Positions 25,432-32,118 of a stretch of 64,000 nt of DNA are shown one piece after another. This DNA comes from Pseudomonas lurida. GTDB taxonomy: Bacteria > Pseudomonadota > Gammaproteobacteria > Pseudomonadales > Pseudomonadaceae. Each line of letters starts with the position of its first letter. Position 1 is the first letter of the stretch. Location: assembly GCF_002563895.1 (NCBI RefSeq), contig NZ_PDJB01000001.1, positions 541,501 to 605,500 of the forward strand, given 5' to 3'. The notes under the pieces are model-generated. The model was not told the DNA's origin and ran no database searches. It was given only the letters and a program-made list of their open reading frames with translations. The position numbers and the translations under genes are program-made.

Positions 25432-25773
25432 GTGAATCCTACAAAGAATCTTCTGCTCGCCGCCATTGTCCTTTCGACCGCAGGCTGCGGCACCATCAAT
25501 ACGGTATTTAGAGAAGACGCGGTGGCGAGCCAAAACCTCAAGGACTTGCGCAGCCATTGTGAGAACGTGCCGCGTGTTTACAGCGGCGTGGTGTATGACT
25601 TCTGCTTGCTCAATGGCGAACCCAACCCCAGAAAAAGCCTGAAGGACCAAGAGATCGCCACGCTTCCTTTCGTGTTCATCGATTTTTCGCTGTCGGGCGT
25701 GCTCGATACGTTGGTACTGCCCTACACGGTCTATCGGCAGAACCAGGACGGCAGCATCGAGATTTTCCGTTAG
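25432..25773 (+). CDS. YceK/YidQ-family small lipoprotein
   Basis: A 113-residue predicted lipoprotein: N-P-T-K-N-L-L-L-A-A-I-V-L-S-T-A-G-C-G-T, lipidated Cys19. The mature part carries the family-like Y-S-G-V-V-Y-D and a terminal F-S-L-S-G-V-L-D-T-L-V-L-P-Y-T-V-Y, as in YceK/YidQ lipoproteins, whose function is unknown. The GTG start at 25432 has AAAGGGA upstream; a longer frame to 25345 exists but would bury the signal peptide behind 29 residues. It is transcribed divergently from pqqU and precedes the carbamoyltransferase. Confidence 0.8.
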   Translation: MNPTKNLLLAAIVLSTAGCGTINTVFREDAVASQNLKDLRSHCENVPRVYSGVVYDFCLLNGEPNPRKSLKDQEIATLPFVFIDFSLSGVLDTLVLPYTVYRQNQDGSIEIFR

Positions 25774-25829
25774 TCTGCAGTGACAACCGGTCACCACATT
25801 CCCTAGATCATCCCGCCGCGTGTTTACGC

Positions 25830-25835
25830 TATAAT
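25830..25835 (+). promoter_or_regulatory. Probable -10 box for the carbamoyltransferase operon
   Basis: A perfect TATAAT 92 bp before the GTG start, in a 153-bp gap. No good TTGACA is seen 16-18 bp upstream, so activator help is possible. A CCTGCC-CA-GGCAGG inverted repeat (25855-25868) lies in the presumed leader. Confidence 0.5.
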
Positions 25836-25926
25836 CCCGCCCTTTAGCTGTTTCCTGCCCAGGCAGGAGGCACACTTTTTTCAGGCGCGACCCGCCTGCA
25901 TGCAGACTAAAAGAGGCTAGACCCCT

Positions 25927-27684
25927 GTGGCATTGACGATTCTTGGCCTGTCCGGCGCCCTTAGCCATGATCCTTCCGCAGCCCTGTATATCGACGGCAA
26001 GCTGATCGCGGCCGCCGAAGAAGAGCGCTTCGTACGCGACAAACATGCAAAGAACCGCATGCCCTACGAGTCGGCGAAGTTCTGCCTGGAACAGGCTGGC
26101 ATCAAGCCTTCCGACGTTGATGTGGTGGCGATCCCGTTCGCCCCGATCAGCCTGTTCGGTGAGGCGCGCTGGCACTACGCCAAGCGTTACTGGTACGCCC
26201 CGGACCGCGCCCTTGACGCGATCCTGATGGGCAACCGTCGCTACAAGCGCTATCGCAACAAGATCGTCTGGTGCCTGGAGCAACTGGGCTTCGATCCGAA
26301 GAAAATCAAGATCGAGCCGGTGGAACACCACCTGGCGCACGCTTCCAGTGCCTACCACTGCTCCGGCTTCCAGGAGAAAACCGCGATCCTCGGTATCGAC
26401 GGTAAAGGTGAGTACGCCACCACGTTCTTCGGCTACGGCGAAAACGGCAAGATCCACAAGATCAAGGAGTTCTACGATCCGGACTCCCTGGGCGGCCTGT
26501 ACGGCGCAATCACCGAGTTCCTCGGTTTCGAGATGCTCGACGGTGAGTTCAAGGTCATGGGCATGGCGCCGTACGGCGATGCCAGCAAGTACGATTTCTC
26601 GCGCCTGGCTTCTTTCGAGAACGGTGAGCTGGTGATCAACACCGACTACGCCAACGTCATCGGCCTGCGCCGCTATAAAGAGAAAGGCAAGGGATTCTAC
26701 TTCTCGCCAAAACTGATCGAGTGGCTGGGCCCCAAGCGCGAAGGCGATATCGCCGACGAGCCTTACATCCACTACGCCGCCAGCATGCAGGCACTGTTCG
26801 AGAAACTGGCCCTGCAGATGATCGACCACTACCTGGGCGACATCCTGAAAGACACCGGCAAGCTGGCCTTCGCCGGCGGCTGTGCACTGAACGTCAAGCT
26901 CAACCAGAAGATCATCGCGCGTGACGACGTGAAGGAGCTGTTCGTACAGCCCGCGTCCGGCGATGCCGGCACCGCGGTGGGCGCGGCGGCCTACGTGTCC
27001 CACGCCCGTGGTGTACCGGTCGAGAAGATGGAACACGTCTACCTCGGCCCGTCCTACAGCAACGAAGACGTGATTGCCGCGTGTGCCAAGCACGAGAGCA
27101 AGCCGAACTGGCGCAAGATCGAAAACATGCCCCAGCGCATCGCCAAGATCATGGTCGATGGCAACCCGGTGGCCTGGTTCCAGGGCCGCATGGAGTTTGG
27201 CCCGCGTGCCTTGGGCGGTCGTTCGATCATCGGTTGCCCTAGTGCGACCGGCGTGGCGGACCGCATCAACCACCAGATCAAGTTCCGTGAGCGCTGGAGG
27301 CCTTTCTGCCCGTCGATGCTCGACACCGTGGCGCCACAGATGATCAAGGTCGACCACCCCGCGCCGTTCATGACCTTCACCTTTGAAGTGGCGGAAGAAT
27401 GGAAAACCCGCGTGCCGGAAGTGGTCCATGAAGATGGCACCTCCCGGGCCCAGGTGCTCAAGCGCGAATACAACCCGCGCTACTACGACATGATGAAAGA
27501 GCTGGAAGTGCTGACCGGCAACGGTGTGTCCCTGAACACCTCGCTCAACCGTCGTGGCGAAGCGATGATCTGTTCGCCGACCGACGCGTTGAACATGTTC
27601 TTTGGCTCCGACCTGCAGTACCTGATCATGGAAGACATCCTGGTCGTCAAGGACGGCGTGGACCCTTATGACGCCGTGGTCTAA
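25927..27684 (+). CDS. wapO: Carbamoyltransferase (NodU/CmcH family), LPS-core type
   Basis: A 585-residue enzyme that moves a carbamoyl group from carbamoyl phosphate, via carbamoyl-AMP, to a sugar hydroxyl. The N-terminal Kae1/YgjD-like domain shows G-L-S-G-A-L-S-H-D-P-S-A-A-L and the metal-binding H-H-L-A-H-A-S-S-A-Y. The C-terminal region has A-F-A-G-G-C-A-L-N-V-K and F-Q-G-R-M-E-F-G-P-R-A-L-G-G-R-S, diagnostic of the family. The start is GTG. It corresponds by position to PAO1 PA5005, which I recall as WapO, responsible for 7-O-carbamoylation of core heptose II; the family is certain but the symbol less so. The next gene starts immediately at 27685. Confidence 0.88.
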   Translation: MALTILGLSGALSHDPSAALYIDGKLIAAAEEERFVRDKHAKNRMPYESAKFCLEQAGIKPSDVDVVAIPFAPISLFGEARWHYAKRYWYAPDRALDAILMGNRRYKRYRNKIVWCLEQLGFDPKKIKIEPVEHHLAHASSAYHCSGFQEKTAILGIDGKGEYATTFFGYGENGKIHKIKEFYDPDSLGGLYGAITEFLGFEMLDGEFKVMGMAPYGDASKYDFSRLASFENGELVINTDYANVIGLRRYKEKGKGFYFSPKLIEWLGPKREGDIADEPYIHYAASMQALFEKLALQMIDHYLGDILKDTGKLAFAGGCALNVKLNQKIIARDDVKELFVQPASGDAGTAVGAAAYVSHARGVPVEKMEHVYLGPSYSNEDVIAACAKHESKPNWRKIENMPQRIAKIMVDGNPVAWFQGRMEFGPRALGGRSIIGCPSATGVADRINHQIKFRERWRPFCPSMLDTVAPQMIKVDHPAPFMTFTFEVAEEWKTRVPEVVHEDGTSRAQVLKREYNPRYYDMMKELEVLTGNGVSLNTSLNRRGEAMICSPTDALNMFFGSDLQYLIMEDILVVKDGVDPYDAVV

Positions 27685-28581
27685 ATGCTGAACCGCTTCC
27701 AGGGTTGGCGTGAGCGTGGCTGGACGCCTGTCGAGGCCGAGGTTTACGCCCAGGCCTGGCAGCGGTTTGGCGGCAGCGTGGCGACCCATCCGCAGATTGT
27801 CGAGCGGTTGGCGAACCTGGCGCAGATTCCCGTGCGTTACCTGGGTTGGGAACAGGACGGCGAACTCAAGGGGGCGATTGCCACTTGGGGGCGCGACCTG
27901 GCCCTGTCCAAGGACGTGCTCAAGCGCAGCGGCAAGAAAGGCCTGTTTGACTTGGGCAATGCCGAGATCATCCTGCCGATCGTCGCCGCTGCGCAGCTGC
28001 CCGTACGCCACCGTGGCCGCTACCTGTCAGCGTTGAACGAGGGCCGCATCAGCACCCTCAAGCCCCAGGCCGAGCAATTGGCCATGGCGCGTACCCCCGA
28101 AGAGCTGTCGAAGAAGTTTCGCTACAACCAGCGCCGCGAATTGCGCCTGCTGGAAGAAGCGGGCGGTGTGGTGCGGGCGGTGGGCGAGTTTTCCAGCGTG
28201 GAACTGGCGGCGATCTACTGTGATCTGTTCCAGCGCCGCTGGGGTTTTCCGGCCACGGGTGCCGAGCGCCTGGCCGAGGTGCTGGCCCTGCTCAAGGAGT
28301 TCCTGATCGGCTCGGTGCTGTTTCTCAACGACGCCCCGATTGCGGTACAGCTGGTGTACCGCGTCGAGGCGCCCGAGTGGATCAGCATCGAGTACGTCAA
28401 CGGCGGTGTCGACCCTGAAACCCGTGCGTTCAGCCCCGGTAGCGTGCTGAGTTTTCTCAACACGCAAAGCGCCTGGGAACAAGCGCGGGCCGTGGACAAA
28501 CCGCTGCGGTTCTCCTTCGGTCGTGCCGACCGCGAGTACAAGGAGCGCTGGTGCAACCCAGTGCCGGTGTTCAGCGTATGA
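27685..28581 (+). CDS. mig-14: Mig-14-family protein (antimicrobial peptide tolerance)
   Basis: A 298-residue protein resembling Mig-14 of Salmonella and P. aeruginosa (PA5003), an inner-membrane-associated factor for survival against cationic peptides such as polymyxin. An acyltransferase (GNAT/FemAB-like) fold is suggested by K-F-R-Y-N-Q-R-R-E-L-R-L-L-E-E-A-G and by F-S-F-G-R-A-D-R-E-Y-K near the C-terminus. No transmembrane helix is evident. The gene abuts the carbamoyltransferase with no gap and overlaps dnpA through ATGA. In PAO1, as I remember it, wapH lies between the carbamoyltransferase and mig-14, but here it is absent from that spot. Confidence 0.82.
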   Translation: MLNRFQGWRERGWTPVEAEVYAQAWQRFGGSVATHPQIVERLANLAQIPVRYLGWEQDGELKGAIATWGRDLALSKDVLKRSGKKGLFDLGNAEIILPIVAAAQLPVRHRGRYLSALNEGRISTLKPQAEQLAMARTPEELSKKFRYNQRRELRLLEEAGGVVRAVGEFSSVELAAIYCDLFQRRWGFPATGAERLAEVLALLKEFLIGSVLFLNDAPIAVQLVYRVEAPEWISIEYVNGGVDPETRAFSPGSVLSFLNTQSAWEQARAVDKPLRFSFGRADREYKERWCNPVPVFSV

Positions 28582-29978
28582 GCCGCAAGCAGCAACTGCT
28601 CAAGCGCCACCGGCGCAATAAACGCATCGCGCTGCTGGTGGGTCTGCTGCTGTTGGTCGCGGCCGGTGTGCTGGTGGCCTGGTGGCTGCCACTGATCCTG
28701 GCGGTGGTGTTGTGGGTGGCCCACGAGGCCTGGTTTGCTGACCACCTGTTTTATTCGCCCAAGGATGACTACCAGTACAGTTTCTCGCCGAGTGGCCAGC
28801 AGGTCGGGTTGCGTCTGGAAGGCGGCAGGTTGCTGGCCGATACGCCGCTTGAACTGGCGGGCGATGAAACGCTGATCGTCGAGGTACAGCTCAAAAGCAA
28901 CCTGTGGGGTCGTTTCTTTGATCCTGCGGTTGAGTGCCTGGACGATCGCCAGGCGTTCGAGCGTGGTGTGGCCGGCAAGCGTTACCTGAACCTCACAGGC
29001 TCGGCGCCAGCATTGGCCGCGGGTGAGCTGCGCCTGCGCGGTCGTTTTTGCCGCGTGATCGGCCAGCCTGTGTTGTGGGTATTTCGCCAGCCCGACGCTG
29101 CCCGCCAGCGGGTGATGGTGATCGCGCCCCATGCCGACGATGCCGAATTAGCCGCCTTCGGCCTTTATGGCCAGGCGGATGAGAGCTGGATCGTGACCCT
29201 GACGGCAGGTGAAATCGAGGCCGAGCACTATCAAAAGATGGGCATGGCCAAGGCTGAAGCGGCGCGGATCAAAGGGCGCCTGCGCGCCTGGGACAGCATT
29301 GCCGTGCCGCGGTGGGCCGGTGTACCCGAGGCGCAATGCGTGCAACTGGGCTACTTCTGCCTGCAACTGCCGGCCATGCGTGACGCTCCCGATCAACCCC
29401 AGGCATCCCGCGAAGCGCAGCTGGACGATACGCGGCTGTTCCGTCAGTTCAATGCCTTGGCGCTGCCAGGCGATGCGGACGGCGCTCCGACCTGGCACAA
29501 CCTGATTGCCGACCTGCGCACGCTGCTGCTCAAGGCGCGCCCCGAGGTGATTGTGTTGCCGACGCCGGTGCTCGATCCGCACCCGGACCATATCTGCGCG
29601 CACACCGCCGTGGTGCAAGCATTGCAGGGGTTGGAGTGGCAGCCGACCACCTTGCTCGGCTATGCCAATCATCTGCATGATAACGACCGTTGGCCCATGG
29701 GGGATTCAGGCACCGGTGTTGCCTTGCCGCCGCAGTTCGATGCCGCTCAGGTACTTGAACCCTATTGCCGCGTGCTGAGTCTGGGGCAGCAGCAGGACAA
29801 GGCCATGGCGCTGGGCATGATGCATGACTTGCAGCCCCGTGCACCGTTCAAGCGCCGGGTACGTCGCCTGTTGCAGCAATGGCTGGCCGGCCGTGGTCCA
29901 TCGCCTTACGGCGAGAACGAATTTTTCCGCAAGGCCGTGCGCCGTCACGAGCTGCTTTGGGTGCTGAAGCAGGACTGA
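28578..29978 (+). CDS. dnpA: PIG-L-type de-N-acetylase DnpA
   Basis: A 466-residue membrane-anchored protein with two N-terminal hydrophobic helices (about 17-49) and a C-terminal PIG-L/LmbE deacetylase domain. The zinc motif A-P-H-A-D-D-A-E is at 183-190 (A-H-x-D-D type) and the second metal histidine segment is L-D-P-H-P-D-H-I-C-A-H. By position and domain it matches PAO1 DnpA (PA5002), a putative LPS-linked de-N-acetylase that affects fluoroquinolone persistence. The substrate is unproven. The start ATG shares ATGA with the mig-14 stop; an in-frame GTG at 28551 would overlap mig-14 by 31 bp and is less likely. Confidence 0.87.
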   Translation: MSRKQQLLKRHRRNKRIALLVGLLLLVAAGVLVAWWLPLILAVVLWVAHEAWFADHLFYSPKDDYQYSFSPSGQQVGLRLEGGRLLADTPLELAGDETLIVEVQLKSNLWGRFFDPAVECLDDRQAFERGVAGKRYLNLTGSAPALAAGELRLRGRFCRVIGQPVLWVFRQPDAARQRVMVIAPHADDAELAAFGLYGQADESWIVTLTAGEIEAEHYQKMGMAKAEAARIKGRLRAWDSIAVPRWAGVPEAQCVQLGYFCLQLPAMRDAPDQPQASREAQLDDTRLFRQFNALALPGDADGAPTWHNLIADLRTLLLKARPEVIVLPTPVLDPHPDHICAHTAVVQALQGLEWQPTTLLGYANHLHDNDRWPMGDSGTGVALPPQFDAAQVLEPYCRVLSLGQQQDKAMALGMMHDLQPRAPFKRRVRRLLQQWLAGRGPSPYGENEFFRKAVRRHELLWVLKQD

Positions 29979-30037
29979 AATTGACTTTTTTCGTCGGGCT
30001 GCCCGCGTGTAGCAGCCCGATTGCCTCATGGAGTGAT

Positions 30038-31186
30038 ATGAAGCCTCGTTTCAAGGTTTTGCAGTTGCAGCCTGACTACAACGTCAAGCTCAATGATTTC
30101 GCCGATCTCGGCGAGCAGATCGTCAAGGCGTTGCCGACCGAGCGGTTCGAGGTGACGTCGGCCTTTCTCAGCGGGCGACCGCAGCCTGGCCAGCCGTTGA
30201 GCGTGGCCGATCATTCCAAATATTTCGAATTTCCCGAAAAGGCCCTCAAGGGCATTCGCCTGGGCGCCATGTGGGAAATCTACAAATACTGCCGCGAGCA
30301 GAAGTTCGACGTGGTCATCTGTAACCGCTTCAAGTCGGTGAACATGATGCTGTCGCTCAACCGCTGGTTGAAGATCCCGTTGTGCATCGGTATCTCCCAC
30401 GGTTTCGGCGAGTACGAGCGCGCGTATCGCCGGCGCCAGACGCGTCGTTTGGTCAGCCCGGCCTGGCGCTTTGTCGGGGTGTCGGCGGCGGTCAGGGATT
30501 ACTTGGTCGGCCTCAACTGCGGCTTTACGCCCCAGAACACCACCTTCGTCACCAACGCCATCGATATTCCGCAGGCCGAGGCCTTGCAGTTGCCACGCGA
30601 GCAGGCGCGCCAGGCGCTCGGGTTGCCGCTCGACGCGCGGCTCATCGGTGCATTGGGGCGCCTGGTGCCGATCAAGGGCCATACGCACCTGTTGCAAGCG
30701 TTCGCCCGCCTCAAGGACAAATACCCCAACGCCCAGGTCGGCATTATCGGCTCCGGCCGTGCCGAGGCGGATTTGCGCGCGGACATCGAGCGCCTTGGTC
30801 TCACCGGCCGGGCCCATCTGCTGGGTTTTCGCGAGGATGGCCTCAAGTATGTGCGTGCCTTCGATATCTGGACCATGCCTTCCTTGCTTGAAGGCCTGGG
30901 CCTGGCGCTGCTGGAAGGCATGAGCGGACGCTTGCCAGTGATTGCCTCCAACGGGCCGGCCATGCTGCCGCTGGTTGAAGGGGCGGGCGGTTTGTCCCAC
31001 GAGCCCGGTAATGTCGAGCAACTGACAGCGGCCCTGGACACGTACCTGGCCATGAGCGATGAGCAATTGCGCGCCAAGGGTGAACAGGTGTTCCGTTACC
31101 TGGAAGAAAACCACGCACTGGCTGAATTCCAGCAGAAGTACCTGAACCTCATCGAAACCGGTTTGAAAGAAGTAGGTAGAGCATGA
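30038..31186 (+). CDS. ssg: Cell-surface polysaccharide glycosyltransferase Ssg
   Basis: A 382-residue GT4-family glycosyltransferase, at the position of PAO1 PA5001 (Ssg), which affects LPS/O-antigen, exopolysaccharide and surface properties. The C-terminal GT-B half shows L-G-R-L-V-P-I-K-G-H (donor-binding Lys), G-S-G-R-A-E and the E-x7-E motif L-L-E-G-L-G-L-A-L-L-E-G. The start ATG at 30038 is preceded by GGAG five bases away. A longer upstream frame overlaps dnpA and is dropped. The stop overlaps wapR by 4 bp (ATGA). A TCGGGCTG/CAGCCCGA hairpin (29994-30020) lies in the 59-bp gap before it but has no U-tract. Confidence 0.85.
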   Translation: MKPRFKVLQLQPDYNVKLNDFADLGEQIVKALPTERFEVTSAFLSGRPQPGQPLSVADHSKYFEFPEKALKGIRLGAMWEIYKYCREQKFDVVICNRFKSVNMMLSLNRWLKIPLCIGISHGFGEYERAYRRRQTRRLVSPAWRFVGVSAAVRDYLVGLNCGFTPQNTTFVTNAIDIPQAEALQLPREQARQALGLPLDARLIGALGRLVPIKGHTHLLQAFARLKDKYPNAQVGIIGSGRAEADLRADIERLGLTGRAHLLGFREDGLKYVRAFDIWTMPSLLEGLGLALLEGMSGRLPVIASNGPAMLPLVEGAGGLSHEPGNVEQLTAALDTYLAMSDEQLRAKGEQVFRYLEENHALAEFQQKYLNLIETGLKEVGRA

Positions 31187-32064
31187 CAGCGCAACAACCC
31201 CTGGTCTCGGTGATTATCGCGTCCTACAACCACGGCCGTTACATCGAAGAGAGCATCCTCAGCGTGCTCGGCCAGACGTACCCGAATATCGAGCTGCTGG
31301 TGGTGGACGACGGCTCCAAGGATGACAGCGTCGAGCGCATCCAACGCCTGCAGGCCGAGCACGGCTTTGATTTCCAGGTACAGCAGAACCAGGGCCTGAC
31401 CGCCACGCTCAACGGCGCTATCGCCCGCGCCAAAGGCAGCCTGATCGCACCGTTCGGTTCCGATGACATCATGCTGCCGGACCGTATCGCGACCCAGGTG
31501 GCCTATATGGCAGACAAGCCGAAGGTGGGCATGTGCGCCGGCAACATCGAACTGATCGATGGTGACGGCAACCTGCACCCGGAGAAAAAGCAGCGCCGCG
31601 ACGTACCGTTTCGCAGCCTGGACTTCGACGACATGTTCATGGATCGCAAGCCTTTCCCGCCGGCACCGACCATGCTGATCCGCCGCGAAGTGCTGGAGCA
31701 GGTTGGCGGCTTCGACCCGTTGATTCCCCTGGAAGACCTGCTGATCCAACTGAAGATCACTGCTGCCGGCTACACGATCGACGCCCTCGGCGTGGTGATG
31801 GCGCAGTACCGGCAGCACGCGAATAACACCTACAAGAACCACCGCTACATGATCCAGAATATTCTCAAGACCTATGCCCAGTTCAGCGACCACCCGGCCT
31901 ATGACGCGGTGCGCTACAACTTCCTGAACTCGATGTTCCTCAAGACGGCCGACCGTGATCGGCCATTGGCGCGGGAAATCCTCAAGCAGATCCCGCTGAA
32001 GTTCTGGGGGCGCAAGACCCTCCGCGGCTTGGTGCGGTTGTATCTGGCGCCTCTGAGGAAGTGA
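31183..32064 (+). CDS. wapR: LPS-core rhamnosyltransferase WapR-type (GT2)
   Basis: A 293-residue GT2 glycosyltransferase. GT-A fold signatures: V-S-V-I-I-A-S-Y-N-H at the N-terminus, L-V-V-D-D-G-S-K-D-D-S and the D-x-D-like G-S-D-D-I-M, with E-D-L as the probable catalytic base region. By position it matches PAO1 WapR (PA5000), the alpha-1,3-rhamnosyltransferase that makes the core glycoform able to accept O-antigen. This fits the ligase gene directly opposite. It overlaps ssg by 4 bp and ends at a strong bidirectional terminator. Confidence 0.85.
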   Translation: MTAQQPLVSVIIASYNHGRYIEESILSVLGQTYPNIELLVVDDGSKDDSVERIQRLQAEHGFDFQVQQNQGLTATLNGAIARAKGSLIAPFGSDDIMLPDRIATQVAYMADKPKVGMCAGNIELIDGDGNLHPEKKQRRDVPFRSLDFDDMFMDRKPFPPAPTMLIRREVLEQVGGFDPLIPLEDLLIQLKITAAGYTIDALGVVMAQYRQHANNTYKNHRYMIQNILKTYAQFSDHPAYDAVRYNFLNSMFLKTADRDRPLAREILKQIPLKFWGRKTLRGLVRLYLAPLRK

Positions 32065-32080
32065 GGCGGTAGCAGAAATG

Positions 32081-32117
32081 AAAAAGGCGACTATCAGCAG
32101 TGATAGTCGCCTTTTTT
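32081..32117. terminator. Bidirectional Rho-independent terminator
   Basis: A perfect 11-bp stem (GGCGACTATCA-GCAG-TGATAGTCGCC, 32086-32111) is flanked by five A residues and six T residues, so it works in both directions. It sits between the convergent wapR and waaL-fusion genes. Confidence 0.97.
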
Positions 32118-32118
32118 A

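Noticed and set aside
29994..30020. Intrinsic terminator between dnpA and ssg
   Set aside because: An 8-bp stem exists, but the T-run precedes it on the + strand and no U-tract follows; on the minus strand it would be followed by A residues.
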